The notes under the pieces are model-generated. The model was given only the letters and a program-made list of their open reading frames with translations, did not search any database and was not told the DNA's origin. Shown piece by piece: positions 15,252 through 24,976 of a stretch of 64,000 bases of DNA; the first letter of the stretch is position 1; each line of letters begins with the position of its first letter. A program made the translations under genes and the position numbers. Origin of the DNA: Terriglobia bacterium (GTDB lineage: Bacteria > Acidobacteriota > Terriglobia > Terriglobales > Acidobacteriaceae); NCBI GenBank assembly GCA_020072815.1, contig JAIQGE010000007.1:1-64000 (forward strand), in the 5' to 3' direction.

Positions 15252-16136
15252 TTGCAGCGAGCTGAGATTGGCATTATCGGCGGCAGCGGTTTGTATTCCA
15301 TGCCCGGGCTCACCAACATGGAAGAAGTCACGGTGCAGACGCCGTTTGGCGAACCGTCAGACGCCTTCGTACTGGGCACGATGGAAGGCCGCAAAGTGGC
15401 GTTTCTCGCGCGTCATGGACGCGGGCATCGCATCCTGCCCAGCGAGCTCAATTTTCGCGCCAACATTTACGCGATGAAAGACCTGGGCGTGGAGCGGATC
15501 TTTTCCGTCTCCGCCGTGGGCTCGCTGAAAGAAGAGCACAAGCCCACGGACTTCGTGATCCCTGACCAGTTTATTGACCGTACGTTTCACCGTGTCTCAA
15601 CGTTCTTTGGCCATGGGATCGTTGCCCATGTAGGCTTCGGCGATCCGGTATGTCCGGAAGTGGGGACGGCCATCGGACAAGCCTGTAAGGACATTGGCGT
15701 AGTGGGCAAGTCCGGCGGGACATACGTCTGCATGGAAGGCCCGCAGTTTTCGACGAAGGCGGAATCGAACCTGTACCGCAGCTGGGGCGCGGACGTGATC
15801 GGCATGACCAACCTGCAGGAAGCCAAGCTGGCGCGCGAAGCCGAGATCTGCTACGCCACCATGGCCATGGTGACCGACTACGACTGCTGGCATCCGGAGC
15901 ACGATTCGGTCACGGTGGAGCAGATCGTAAGAGTGCTGAACACCAATGCGGAGAACGCGGCGAAAGTGGTGAAGCAGGCCATCGCCGTGATGCCCAAAGA
16001 GCGCAAATGCAAATGCGGGTCGGCCTTGGAGTTTGCGCTGCTCACCGATCCCACCAAGATTCCCGCGGCCACGCGGCAGAAACTGGCGCTGTTGCTGGAC
16101 AAATATCTCGCCAAGACCCAGGAGGGCAAGCCCTAG
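15252..16136 (+). CDS. mtnP: S-methyl-5'-thioadenosine phosphorylase
   Basis: A 294-residue protein starting at TTG with GAGGAGAAG upstream. It is a purine nucleoside phosphorylase family 2 enzyme: [10 protein letters not shown] at the N-terminus (phosphate loop), RHGRGH (phosphate-binding Arg/His), SAVGSLKEE, and the substrate segment [15 protein letters not shown] followed by [19 protein letters not shown]. It cleaves methylthioadenosine to adenine and methylthioribose-1-phosphate in methionine salvage. A C-terminal CKCG pair is unusual. Its stop codon overlaps the GTG start of the PfkB kinase, so the two are coupled. Confidence 0.9.
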   Translation: MQRAEIGIIGGSGLYSMPGLTNMEEVTVQTPFGEPSDAFVLGTMEGRKVAFLARHGRGHRILPSELNFRANIYAMKDLGVERIFSVSAVGSLKEEHKPTDFVIPDQFIDRTFHRVSTFFGHGIVAHVGFGDPVCPEVGTAIGQACKDIGVVGKSGGTYVCMEGPQFSTKAESNLYRSWGADVIGMTNLQEAKLAREAEICYATMAMVTDYDCWHPEHDSVTVEQIVRVLNTNAENAAKVVKQAIAVMPKERKCKCGSALEFALLTDPTKIPAATRQKLALLLDKYLAKTQEGKP

Positions 16137-17059
16137 TGTCCTTGCTTGTGGTAGGTTCCGTTGCGTTTGACGCCATCAAAACTCCTTACGGCAAGACCGA
16201 CAAGATCCTGGGCGGCGCGGCCACGTATTTTTCTTTGTCGGCCAGCTTCTTCACGCCGGTGCGCGTCGTCGCCGTAGTGGGCGAGGACTTCACGGAAAAA
16301 GAAGAGCAGGTCTTCCTCGCTCGCAAGATTGACATCAGCGGCATCGCGCGGGAAGCGGGCAAGAGCTTCTTCTGGGCCGGCGAATACGGCGAGAACGTGA
16401 ATGAAGCCAAGACGCTGGACACGCAACTGGGCGTGTTTGGCAACTTCAATCCGCAAATCCCGGAGAAGTTCAAAGACACGCAGTTTGTATTTCTAGCGAA
16501 CATTGATCCGGTGCTGCAGGTCAACGTGCGCAAGCAGATGCACCACGCCAAGTTTGTGGGCGGCGACACCATGAACTACTGGATCAAAGACCACCGCATG
16601 AACCTGCTGGAGATGCTCAAGCAGGTGAACGCGCTGCTGATCAATGACACGGAAGCCAAGATGCTCGCCGGCGACGCCAGCCTGGCTCGGGCGGCGCAAA
16701 AAGTGCTGGCCATGGGCCCGCAGGCGCTGGTGATCAAGCACGGAGAGTACGGCGCCACGGTGTTCTTCAAGGACGGCTCTTTCGGCATCGGGCGGCATCC
16801 GTTTCGCGCGCCCACGTTGCCGATTGAGCAAGTCACCGATCCCACCGGCGCCGGTGACAGCTTTGCCGGCGGCTTCATGGGCTACATTGCGTCGCAACAA
16901 AAGCTGACTCGCGACGTCTTTAAGCGCGCCATGTTCTACGGCGGCGTGATGGGATCGTTCGCCGTGGAAGCTTTCGGCACCGAGCGCCTGCAGAAACTCA
17001 CGCGCGAAGAGATTGACGAACGCTATAAAGTGTTCCGCGAACTGACGCATCTGGATTGA
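16136..17059 (+). CDS. PfkB-family sugar/nucleoside kinase
   Basis: A 307-residue protein; the GTG start shares a base with the mtnP stop (TAGTG), which sets the start. PfkB signatures: GGAATYFSLSASFFT near residue 23 (substrate-binding Gly-Gly) and DPTGAGDSFAGGFMGYI near residue 240 with the catalytic Asp and anion hole. The coupling to mtnP suggests a salvage substrate such as adenosine or a methylthioribose-related sugar, but the family is broad and specificity cannot be read from sequence. Confidence 0.8.
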   Translation: MSLLVVGSVAFDAIKTPYGKTDKILGGAATYFSLSASFFTPVRVVAVVGEDFTEKEEQVFLARKIDISGIAREAGKSFFWAGEYGENVNEAKTLDTQLGVFGNFNPQIPEKFKDTQFVFLANIDPVLQVNVRKQMHHAKFVGGDTMNYWIKDHRMNLLEMLKQVNALLINDTEAKMLAGDASLARAAQKVLAMGPQALVIKHGEYGATVFFKDGSFGIGRHPFRAPTLPIEQVTDPTGAGDSFAGGFMGYIASQQKLTRDVFKRAMFYGGVMGSFAVEAFGTERLQKLTREEIDERYKVFRELTHLD

Positions 17060-17061
17060 TG

Positions 17062-17241
17062 TCGCTCCGCTCCAAACCGCCAGCGTGCATAGCTGCGTTG
17101 CGAAAGCACTCAGCGCTTGCAGCAAGCCGCTCGGCGCGCAAGCCGGCCTCGCGGCTTTTGGTTCACAAAGTCGTGCCCTCTCCCGTCAGTGCTTTTTAGA
17201 ACGATAGGGATTCCTCACCCCGGCAAACTGCGCCGGGGTTC
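17062..17241. repeat. Dispersed repeat and intergenic hairpin
   Basis: 17062-17082 is the exact reverse complement of 8471-8491, the 21 bases before the leuB-type start codon; neighbouring TGCTGCAAGCGC-like blocks are also shared, so this is a second copy of a dispersed repeat. At 17217-17239 ACCCCGGC pairs with GCCGGGGT, a hairpin between two convergent genes but without a T-run. Confidence 0.6.
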
Positions 17242-17266
17242 GGAACTTCGGAAGTAGGCGAACCGG

Positions 17267-17803
17267 CTACTCCACTCTCTCCGCGAAGATCAGCAGGTAG
17301 CCGTCGGGATCGTACACGGCGAACTCCTTCATCCCATAAAACTCTTTGTGCAGCGGCACGGCGAGCTTGACCCCGCGGCCTTCCACGGTCTTGAGGAACT
17401 CATCAATGCCATCCATGGCGATATACAAGCTGAGCGTACCGCCGATCTGGCGTCCGGCGAACAAGTCAGGCTGGCCGGGTTGCGGCGGCATGTGCTGGTT
17501 AAGGAAAACAACGGCATCGCCATGCTGCATCCAGGCAAAGATGAAGGGCGCCTTGTCCGGCACGGTTTGCGAGACGGAGAAGCCGAGTACGTCGCGATAG
17601 AACTTCAGGCTCTTTTCCATGTCGGCGACAATGAGGTTGGGAGTGACTTTGTTGAATTTCACGGGCTTCTCCTTTTTGGGTTGGTTTTGATTGTACGCCG
17701 GCGACGGCGATGAATTGTTGGACTGAGGCGCGGCGGTGGCTATGGCACCAAGACACAGCGCGAGCACGCAGGGTAAAAGTATGGATTTGGTTTTGTTGAT
17801 CAT
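17267..17803 (-). CDS. Exported VOC/glyoxalase-fold protein
   Basis: A 178-residue protein with a signal peptide (ILLPCVLALCLGAIATAA), a short Asn/Pro/Gln linker, and a single vicinal-oxygen-chelate domain (residues 48-178: NLIVADMEKSLKFYRDVLGF at the start and FAVYDPDGYLLIFAE at the end, with Asp/Glu ligands at the expected places). Enzymes of this fold isomerise, cleave or bind small oxygenated compounds; secreted members are common in this kind of bacterium, but their substrates are unknown. It stands alone, convergent with the PfkB kinase. Confidence 0.75.
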   Translation of the reverse strand: MINKTKSILLPCVLALCLGAIATAAPQSNNSSPSPAYNQNQPKKEKPVKFNKVTPNLIVADMEKSLKFYRDVLGFSVSQTVPDKAPFIFAWMQHGDAVVFLNQHMPPQPGQPDLFAGRQIGGTLSLYIAMDGIDEFLKTVEGRGVKLAVPLHKEFYGMKEFAVYDPDGYLLIFAERVE

Positions 17804-18069
17804 GGATTCTCCTCGTTAGTGGCCGCTCCGCGGCTGGGGACCGAACGGCAGGATTCCCAACCTGAAGAAGAGCAAGCACACGCCATCGTTATGCTCGCAA
17901 TCTCCTCCATCCACGAATCCTGCGAGGAGAATCGTAGGTAGGGCCCCTGACATCTTTAGGCTGATGGTCAGGACCCGCGAGGTACGGCAGGTAAGTTAGC
18001 AAAGCTCGCGGGCCGAGTCAAGCCGTGGCGTCCATATAGAATTCTTTCGGCAGAGACTTCTACAAACCT

Positions 18070-19671
18070 ATGCAGCCACAAAGTTCCCAACAGGAGGTCC
18101 GCGGGCGCGACTACGCGTTGCTGGCGCTGTTGACAAGCCTGGTTGGAGCGGCTGCCCTGGTCTTCTACTATCGCCAGAACGCCATCCTCTTATATGGCGA
18201 CGCGGTGGCCCACATCAACATCGCGCGGAGGGTGTTTGATTCGCGGACGCCTGGCTTGTTTCAACTGGGGACGGTGTGGCTGCCGCTGCCGCACGTGCTC
18301 GATTTGCCTTTCGTCGCCAACAACTGGCTGTGGCAGAGCGGCGTGGGCGCGGCGATTCCTTCGCTGGTCGCATACGTTGCGGGCGCGCTGGGCGTGTTGC
18401 GTCTCGTCGGCGAAATGGCTTCGCGGACGGCGGCATGGATCGCGGCGGCAATTTTCGCGCTGAATTCCAACCTGATCTATATGCAGTCCACGGCGATGAC
18501 CGAGCCGCTGTACCTGGCGCTGTTCGTGTGGACCGCGGTGTATTTCGCCGAGTTCGCGCGCGCGGCCAAAGACGATCCGGGGCAGGGAAGGCGCGCGCTG
18601 GAAAAATGCGCGATGGTGGTTTCCGCGGCGATGCTGGTCCGCTACGACGGCTGGTTGCTGGCCGCGGTGGTGGCCGTGGCGGCTTTCGCGGCTGCGTGGA
18701 AGATTCGCTTGACGGCGTGGCCGGTGCGCCGCGGGCTGATCAGATTTCTTCTGCTCACGGGCGCGACTGCGGGCGTATGGCTGGCTTACAACCACGCGGC
18801 GTACGACAACGCGCTGGAGTTTGCCAACGGTCCTTACTCGGCGCATGCCATCCAGGAGCGCACACGGACCGCGACCATGCACACGTATCCGGGAGAAAAC
18901 TCACCGCGCGTGGCTGCGCAGTATTTCCTGAAGACGGTCCGGTTGAATATGGGACAGGGACGGACTGAGTACCTGATGTTGCCCGCGGCTTTTGTGGCGC
19001 TGCTGGCTATGATTTATTTTGACCGCCGCTTCTGGACGTGGGCGCTGTTGTGGGTCCCAGTCCCGTTTTATGTGGTGATGATGGCATGGGGCAGCGTGCC
19101 TATTTATCTGCCCGACTGGTGGCCCTTCAGCTATTACAACGTGCGCTACGGTTTGCAGTTGCTGCCTGCTGTGGCGGTGTTCGTGGCACTGGGCTGCGAA
19201 TTTCTGAGCAAATTCTTTACGCCGCGCCTGGCGGCGAGCGCAGTGGTTGTGGCCGTCGCCATCAGCTACGCGTCGGTGTGGCAGAGCGCGCCTATCTGTC
19301 TGCGTGAAGCCCAGGCCAACGGCCAAGTTCGGATGGATTTCGATCGCTTGCTGGCGGCGGAGCTCAAGAAACTGCCGCCATCGGCGACGATCATGATGGA
19401 TTGCGGCACGCATCCGGGCGCGGTCCAGTTGGCCGGCATTCCATTCCGCCGCGTGCTGCGGGAAAGCAATCCGCCGTATTGGGAAATCGCGCTGTCCCAG
19501 CCCGCGCTTTCGGCAGACTATGTAGTTGCGTTACAAGGCGACGATGTTGCCCGCTCCGTCCGCCTATTTCCGCAGGGGCTGGAAGAGGTTGCCGCGGTGG
19601 GTACTCCGGGCGGGCAAAAGGCTGTCATCTATTATTCAAGCACCCGCAGTCGAAAACCGGGCATTGAGTAG
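18070..19671 (+). CDS. Polytopic membrane glycosyltransferase (GT39/ArnT-like)
   Basis: A 533-residue protein with about ten hydrophobic segments. After the first (residues 14-32) comes a short loop with YGDAVAHINIARRV, which has the Asp and nearby basic residues typical of the first periplasmic loop of GT-C enzymes that use polyprenyl-phosphate sugars. Ala/Trp/Tyr-rich helices follow, and the C-terminus is a soluble domain of about 120 residues (RMDFDRLLAAELKKLPPSAT). The likely role is transfer of a sugar to a surface polymer or protein. The 266 bases upstream hold no other gene. Confidence 0.65.
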   Translation: MQPQSSQQEVRGRDYALLALLTSLVGAAALVFYYRQNAILLYGDAVAHINIARRVFDSRTPGLFQLGTVWLPLPHVLDLPFVANNWLWQSGVGAAIPSLVAYVAGALGVLRLVGEMASRTAAWIAAAIFALNSNLIYMQSTAMTEPLYLALFVWTAVYFAEFARAAKDDPGQGRRALEKCAMVVSAAMLVRYDGWLLAAVVAVAAFAAAWKIRLTAWPVRRGLIRFLLLTGATAGVWLAYNHAAYDNALEFANGPYSAHAIQERTRTATMHTYPGENSPRVAAQYFLKTVRLNMGQGRTEYLMLPAAFVALLAMIYFDRRFWTWALLWVPVPFYVVMMAWGSVPIYLPDWWPFSYYNVRYGLQLLPAVAVFVALGCEFLSKFFTPRLAASAVVVAVAISYASVWQSAPICLREAQANGQVRMDFDRLLAAELKKLPPSATIMMDCGTHPGAVQLAGIPFRRVLRESNPPYWEIALSQPALSADYVVALQGDDVARSVRLFPQGLEEVAAVGTPGGQKAVIYYSSTRSRKPGIE

Positions 19672-19738
19672 ACTGTATTCGCAATGCTACGACTCACGCG
19701 CTGACGCGAGTGCTACAATCGGGCAAGATTAGCCGGCA

Positions 19739-20440
19739 ATGATCTACGCGCTAGTGGCGATTCCTCACATTCCGTTTGAGACTCTGGTTTCCAAGCACCT
19801 GGTTGCGCTCGCTCTGGCGGCGGTGCTGGGCGGGATCATTGGCATTGAACGCGAAATCAAACGACGGCCTGCCGGCCTGCGCACCAACATGTTTATCTGC
19901 TTCGGCTCGGCCTTGTTCACCATCCTCTCTGCGGAACTTGGGGGAGGGGGTGACTGGACACGAATCGCCTCGCAGATCATTCCCGGGATCGGCTTCATCG
20001 GCGCCGGGTCCATTCTGCGTTCCAAAGGCGGCGTGAGCGGGCTGACCACGGCGGCCACCATCTTTGTGGTTGCAGCGGTGGGCATGGCGTGCGGCGGCGG
20101 ACTCTACCTGCTGGCCGGATTTTCCACGGTGCTGATCGTGCTGGCGCTGATCGTGCTGGGCCAGATGGAGACCCGCTTTAACCTGAAGCCGCTGCGCATG
20201 AGCTACAGTGTGGTCACCGGCAAGTCCGTTGACGAGATTGTGGATGAAATCAACTCCACTCTCAAGGAGAGCGGCAGAGAGCTGCACAATATGCGATTGA
20301 GCCGGACCAATGGCCAGCGACGAGTAGACTTTAGCGTGGACGCGACGCGCAGCGAGCACAAAGCACTGGCCGACCGCATGCGCCTTTCGCCAGACCTGCG
20401 CGACTATGAATCTGTCGTCGAGTCCCAGGATGCGTCTTAA
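19739..20440 (+). CDS. MgtC/SapB family membrane protein
   Basis: A 233-residue protein with four or five N-terminal membrane helices. Family core: LAAVLGGIIGIEREIKRRPAG with the conserved Glu-Arg-Glu, then RTNMFICFGSALFT and IASQIIPGIGFIGAGSI. The C-terminal 80 residues form a small ACT-like cytoplasmic domain (VVTGKSVDEIVDEINSTLKE). MgtC-type proteins affect magnesium limitation and ATP synthase in pathogens; the role of this soil-type member is unknown. Confidence 0.85.
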   Translation: MIYALVAIPHIPFETLVSKHLVALALAAVLGGIIGIEREIKRRPAGLRTNMFICFGSALFTILSAELGGGGDWTRIASQIIPGIGFIGAGSILRSKGGVSGLTTAATIFVVAAVGMACGGGLYLLAGFSTVLIVLALIVLGQMETRFNLKPLRMSYSVVTGKSVDEIVDEINSTLKESGRELHNMRLSRTNGQRRVDFSVDATRSEHKALADRMRLSPDLRDYESVVESQDAS

Positions 20441-20493
20441 GCGAGGATGACTCCCAAAGTAAAGATAGCTCCTGAACCCGAGATCAATCTCCC

Positions 20494-21276
20494 ATGACCA
20501 CACCCTTTACCAAGGCTTCAGCGTGCGGCAATGACTTTCTGATCATCGAAGGCCGGCATGCCCCCGCCAGCGTGGCGGAGTTCAGCAAGCGGATTTGCGA
20601 CCGCCACCACGGCGTGGGCGCCGACGGCGTGGAGTGGCTGTCCCCCGGCCAGGACTGCGATGCGGAGATCCGGCTGATCAACGCCGATGGCACCGAAGCG
20701 GAAATCTCCGGCAACGGCACGCGCTGCGTAGCGGCGTACCTGGTTGCGAGAGGCGCGGCGGAGAAGCTGGCCATCCGCACTGGAGCGGGTGTGAAACATT
20801 GTGAACTGATTTCGCGCGCGGACAACCGTTACGAGTTTGCGATGGACATGGGCCAGCCGAAGGTTGGCGAGCCGTTTTCGCTGACCACCAGCGCGGGCGA
20901 AGTTCGCGGCACGCCGGTTTCCATGGGCAATCCACATTATGTGATTCTGGTGAGCCAATTTCCTCCTGCCTGGGCGGCGCATGCGGCGGAAGTGCAGCGC
21001 CAGCCTAGTTTCAAGGATGGAGTCAACGTGGAGTTTGTCCGCATTCCCGGCCCAAACGCCATCGAAGTGCGCTTCTACGAGCGCGGCGTAGGGGAAACGC
21101 AGTCATCGGGGACGGGCTCGTGCGCGTCCGCAGTGGCGGCGATTGCCGCGGGCAAAGTGAAGTCGCCGGTGCAGGTGCAGGCCGTGGGCGGAACGCAGAT
21201 TGTCCGATGGGAAGGCAACAGCGTTTTCCTGCGCGGAAGCGCCGAGCTGATTTGCCGAGGTGAGTTTCTTGGCTGA
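20494..21276 (+). CDS. dapF: Diaminopimelate epimerase
   Basis: A 260-residue protein. The two catalytic cysteines are in place: NGTRC (Cys78) and SGTGSC (Cys210). HHGVGADGVEWL and GNPHYVIL are family signatures. The opening reads KASACGNDF where the usual form is M-x-G-x-GNDF, a mild variation. It converts LL- to meso-diaminopimelate for lysine and peptidoglycan. It overlaps the next gene by 17 bases and heads a wall-metabolism run with ldcA and mpl. Confidence 0.9.
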   Translation: MTTPFTKASACGNDFLIIEGRHAPASVAEFSKRICDRHHGVGADGVEWLSPGQDCDAEIRLINADGTEAEISGNGTRCVAAYLVARGAAEKLAIRTGAGVKHCELISRADNRYEFAMDMGQPKVGEPFSLTTSAGEVRGTPVSMGNPHYVILVSQFPPAWAAHAAEVQRQPSFKDGVNVEFVRIPGPNAIEVRFYERGVGETQSSGTGSCASAVAAIAAGKVKSPVQVQAVGGTQIVRWEGNSVFLRGSAELICRGEFLG

Positions 21277-22207
21277 GGCAAAAACAATAAAACCTGCGGC
21301 GCTGAAGCCGGGCGATAAAGTTGGCATCCTGGCCCCGGCCAGCAGCTTCAACCGCGAGGCCTTTGAAGCCGGCTGCAATCGCCTGCGGCAGATGGGATAC
21401 GAGCCGGTCTTCGCGCCAGATATTTTTGATCGCGACCTTTACTTCGCGGGCAGCGCCAGCCGGCGGCTGGGCGAGCTGGAAGGCTTGCTGGTCCGCGATG
21501 ATATTGCCGCGCTGATCTGCGTGCGTGGCGGCTACGGCAGCAACTACCTGCTGGACAAACTTAACTTCGGCTTGTTCGCAAAGCATCCTAAAATCCTGCT
21601 TGGCTGCAGCGATGTTACTTCGCTGCTCACGGCCATCACCGACCGCACGGGCCTGGTCACCTTCCACGGCCCGATGCTGGCCAAGGACATTGCTGACGGA
21701 ACTTTCGACAACGTGAGCTGGAACAACTGCTTACAGGGCGCAAGCTCGTGGACGGTTCCCGGCAGCGGCGTTGAAGTGTTGCAGCCCGGCAACGCGCTGG
21801 GACGTTTGTACGGCGGGTGCCTGTCCATGGTGGCGGCATCGCTGGGAACTCCGTTTGAAGTCCAGACCGAAGGCACAATCCTGTTTATTGAAGACGTGGC
21901 GGAAAAGCCGTTTCGCATTGACCGCATGCTGATGCAGTTGCATCTTGCGGGCAAATTGCGCGGGGTGCGCGGGTTCGTGTTCGGCGAAATGCTGGATTGT
22001 GTGCCGCCCGCGGGCGAAACGTACACGTTGCAGCAGGTCATCAAGCGCGTACTGGAGCCATACCGCGTGCCCATCACGTACGGACTCAAGTCCGGGCACG
22101 TTTCCGGCGGCAACGTCACGCTGCCGCTGGGCGTGCAAGCGGAGCTGACCGCCGGGCCGCAGGGCGTAGTCCTGAAGATATTGGAAGCAGCAACGCAAAT
22201 CCGTTAA
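21260..22207 (+). CDS. ldcA: LD-carboxypeptidase (murein tetrapeptide carboxypeptidase, S66)
   Basis: A 315-residue protein beginning at GTG inside the end of dapF. S66 family triad: nucleophile Ser in LLGCSDVTSL (around residue 118), Glu in ILFIEDVAEKPFRIDRML and His in GLKSGHVSGGN. It removes the terminal D-Ala from tetrapeptides in the cytoplasm during murein recycling. Twelve bases separate it from mpl, whose substrate is the tripeptide this enzyme makes, so the gene order follows the pathway. Confidence 0.88.
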   Translation: MSFLAEAKTIKPAALKPGDKVGILAPASSFNREAFEAGCNRLRQMGYEPVFAPDIFDRDLYFAGSASRRLGELEGLLVRDDIAALICVRGGYGSNYLLDKLNFGLFAKHPKILLGCSDVTSLLTAITDRTGLVTFHGPMLAKDIADGTFDNVSWNNCLQGASSWTVPGSGVEVLQPGNALGRLYGGCLSMVAASLGTPFEVQTEGTILFIEDVAEKPFRIDRMLMQLHLAGKLRGVRGFVFGEMLDCVPPAGETYTLQQVIKRVLEPYRVPITYGLKSGHVSGGNVTLPLGVQAELTAGPQGVVLKILEAATQIR

Positions 22208-22219
22208 TCTGGAATTATC

Positions 22220-23644
22220 GTGGACCAGCAGCACGTACACATCATTGGAATCTGCGGCACGGCCATGGCGTCACTGGCCGGGCTGCTCAAACAGCGCGGG
22301 TTCAAAGTCACCGGGTCAGACGCGGCGGCGTATCCGCCGATGTCGGATTTTCTGGCGTCCATCGCCATTCCGGTGGCGCAGCCGTACGCCGAGACCAACC
22401 TGAAGCCGCGGCCCGACTGGGTGGTAATCGGCAACGCCATTTCGCGCGGCAACGTGGAGGTGGAACACGTCCTGAACGAACGCATTCCGTTCCGCTCCAT
22501 GCCGGACACGCTCTACGATTTCTTTCTGCGCACGCGCGAGCCGATCGTCGTGGCGGGAACGCACGGCAAGACCACCACCACGTCCATGCTGGCCTGGATT
22601 TTTCAGCAAGCCGGCAAAGACCCGTCATTTCTGGTGGGCGGGATTGCGGAAAACTTCGGCAGCAGTTTTGCCCTTCGCCAGGGCAAACACTTCATCCTGG
22701 AAGGCGACGAATACGATACCGCGTTTTTCGACAAAGGCCCCAAATTCCTTCATTACTTTCCGCAGGCCATCATTCTTACTTCCGTGGAATTTGATCACGC
22801 GGACATTTACGCCGACCTGGGCGCGGTGAAAACAGCGTTCAAGCGCCTGGTGAACATGGTCCCCGGACGCGGCAAGATCATCGCCTACGATGCCGACGCC
22901 AACGTGAGCGAGTGCCTGGCCAAAGCGTTCACGCCTGTGGAACGCTACGGGTTGAGCGAAGGCGCGTTCTGGAGGATCGTCAACATGAACTTTGCGCCGG
23001 AGAGCACGACCTGGCAAGTCCTGCGGGAAGGCCAGCCCTGGGCGGACTTTGAGTTTTCTCTTGCCGGTGAATACAACGTGCTCAACGCGACGGCCGCCGC
23101 GGCGATGGCCGCCCACTACGGCATTGAGCCGGCGGTGATTGCCGAGGCGCTCAAGAGCTTCAAGAGCGTGAAGCGCCGCCTGGAAGTGAAAGCCGAGATT
23201 GACGGCATCACCATCATTGACGATTTTGCCCATCATCCCACGGCCATTGCGGCTACGCTGCAGGCGCTGCGCACGCGATATCCGGCTGCGCGGCTGTGGG
23301 CGGTGTTTGAACCGCGGTCCAACACGCTGCGCAGAAAAGTCCTGCAGAAAGAACTGGTCGCCAGCCTGGCGCTGGCCGACCAGGTGATCATCACCACCAT
23401 TTTCAAACCTGAAGCGGTTCCGGAAGAAGAACGCCTGGCGACTTCCACGGTGGTCAACGCGCTGAAGCGCGCGGGCAAACCGGCCCGCGAACTGCCCGAC
23501 GCCGATGCGATCGTCCAAGAGATTGCGCCCGAACTGCAACCGGGCGACGTGGTAGCCATTCTCTCCAACGGCGGCTTTGGCGGAATTTATGAAAAGCTTC
23601 CGCGCAAGCTGGAAGAACTGCGCGGGGCCCCTCGGGCATTATGA
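22220..23644 (+). CDS. mpl: UDP-N-acetylmuramate:L-Ala-gamma-D-Glu-meso-Dap ligase
   Basis: A 474-residue Mur ligase starting at GTG. HIIGICGTAMASLAGLL at the N-terminus and the P-loop VVAGTHGKTTTTSML (about residue 110) are diagnostic; GGIAENFGSSFALRQGKHF and EGDEYDTAFFDKGPKF separate Mpl from MurC. It reattaches recycled tripeptide to UDP-MurNAc. ATP, UDP-sugar and peptide domains are all of normal length. Its stop overlaps the start of the acyltransferase gene (ATTATGA). Confidence 0.9.
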   Translation: MDQQHVHIIGICGTAMASLAGLLKQRGFKVTGSDAAAYPPMSDFLASIAIPVAQPYAETNLKPRPDWVVIGNAISRGNVEVEHVLNERIPFRSMPDTLYDFFLRTREPIVVAGTHGKTTTTSMLAWIFQQAGKDPSFLVGGIAENFGSSFALRQGKHFILEGDEYDTAFFDKGPKFLHYFPQAIILTSVEFDHADIYADLGAVKTAFKRLVNMVPGRGKIIAYDADANVSECLAKAFTPVERYGLSEGAFWRIVNMNFAPESTTWQVLREGQPWADFEFSLAGEYNVLNATAAAAMAAHYGIEPAVIAEALKSFKSVKRRLEVKAEIDGITIIDDFAHHPTAIAATLQALRTRYPAARLWAVFEPRSNTLRRKVLQKELVASLALADQVIITTIFKPEAVPEEERLATSTVVNALKRAGKPARELPDADAIVQEIAPELQPGDVVAILSNGGFGGIYEKLPRKLEELRGAPRAL

Positions 23645-24378
23645 AAACGCTGCGGACGCTGGTGGCCGCCGTCCGCACCACGATGGCGCTGGTGTTCTTG
23701 CTGGTCGCGGTCCCGCCCTGCGCGCTCATCGCTTTTCCCTGGACGCTCATCACCGGCAAGATCGGCTTTCTGTATTTTCTCGGCACCGGCTTCGCCTACC
23801 TGGGCGTGCGCATCGCCGGCGTCAAGGTCAAACTCATCGGCCTGGACAAGATTGATCCCCAGGGGACGTACATCTTTATGTCCAACCACGTTTCCAATCT
23901 TGATCCGCCGGTGCTGGTGCCCATGATTCCGCGGCGCACGTCGGTGCTGGCCAAGAAAGAACTGTGGCGCATTCCGATTCTGGGCCAGGCGCTGAAGCTG
24001 GCGGAAATTGTTCCGGTGGACCGCAAAGACCGCGAGTCGGCGATTGACAGCGTGCATCGCGCCGGCGAAGTCATGCGCCACGGCATCAACATGACCATTT
24101 ATCCGGAAGGCACCCGCTCGCCCGACGGGCGTTTGCGGCCCTTCAAGAAAGGTCCGTTTCATCTGGCGGCGGAAACCGGCTTTCCCATCGTTCCCATCAC
24201 CGTGCTGGGCACGGCCGAGCTGATGCCCCGAGGCAGCAACCTCATCCGCAGCGGGACGGCGACGCTGGTGTTCCATCCGCCAGTTGACCCAAAGAAGTTT
24301 TCTTCCCGCGAAGAGCTGATGCAAGCGGTGCAGGTGGCGATTGAGAGCGCGCTGCCGGAAGAGAAGAGGAGCGGGTGA
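23641..24378 (+). CDS. plsC: 1-acyl-sn-glycerol-3-phosphate acyltransferase
   Basis: A 245-residue protein with one or two N-terminal membrane helices, the catalytic H-x4-D box NHVSNLDPP, the glycerol-phosphate box YPEGTRSPDGRL and the FKKGPFHLA and PIVPITVLG segments. It makes phosphatidic acid from lysophosphatidic acid at the membrane. It is translationally coupled to mpl, the last gene of the dapF-ldcA-mpl run. Confidence 0.88.
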   Translation: MKTLRTLVAAVRTTMALVFLLVAVPPCALIAFPWTLITGKIGFLYFLGTGFAYLGVRIAGVKVKLIGLDKIDPQGTYIFMSNHVSNLDPPVLVPMIPRRTSVLAKKELWRIPILGQALKLAEIVPVDRKDRESAIDSVHRAGEVMRHGINMTIYPEGTRSPDGRLRPFKKGPFHLAAETGFPIVPITVLGTAELMPRGSNLIRSGTATLVFHPPVDPKKFSSREELMQAVQVAIESALPEEKRSG

Positions 24379-24430
24379 TCAGGAAGGCGGATTCACGCAA
24401 AGGACGCAAAGAGCGCAAAGCAAATCGGTG

Positions 24431-24652
24431 CTAACTATCTTTGCGATAAAGCAGATTGCGCATGGCTTGGCGGCGGGCCTCGTTGGCTTCCTTGGCCGTT
24501 TTGCGTTCGTCGGCGTCCATGCGGCGCTTGGTCGCGGGCTCAGCAGCCTCCGCTTCGCTGCATGCTGGGCAGCGGTTGGCGAAACCGGGCTTGCCCGGCT
24601 TCAACTCAAACTCTTCTGAGCAGACGGCACAAACTTTGATGGGAAACTTCAT
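24431..24652 (-). CDS. Small zinc-ribbon protein
   Basis: A 73-residue protein with two Cys pairs, VCAVC and CPAC, 20 residues apart, forming a zinc ribbon (residues 8-31), followed by a charged helical tail (MDADERKTAKEANEARRQAM). The start at 24652 is chosen because it gives the compact domain; an upstream extension reads through repeat sequence. The function is unknown, possibly nucleic-acid or ribosome binding. Confidence 0.6.
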   Translation of the reverse strand: MKFPIKVCAVCSEEFELKPGKPGFANRCPACSEAEAAEPATKRRMDADERKTAKEANEARRQAMRNLLYRKDS

Positions 24653-24976
24653 CGTAGCTCCATGAAACCTCAAATTACATGATACAACCTGAGAGAATCG
24701 GGAGATCGGGCCATCGGGTGATCCGGTGATCGGGAAAGGCGGATTCACCGCAGAGGATGCAGACGTCGCAGCGTAAGAACAAGAGCACCGGCAAGAGTGC
24801 CGGTGCCACACGGTCGTCGGTGGTCGCCGGGATCGCAGGCAAACCTTACCGCTGATGAACGCTGATGACGCAGATTGAAAATCGGGTGATCTCGAATGCG
24901 TAACCGCAGAGGGCGCTGAGGTCGCAGAGGAAAGGCGTGATTCGCCGACTCAGGGGGCAGCCCGTACAATTGTTCC
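24653..24976. repeat. Intergenic interval with short-period repeats
   Basis: No gene. It holds a short-period tract (GGGAGATCGGGCCATCGGGTGATCCGG, 24699-24725; related pieces near 24735 and 24880) and AACCGCAGAGGGCGCTGAGG-type sequence (24903-24922), members of repeat families seen between other genes in the window. Confidence 0.55.
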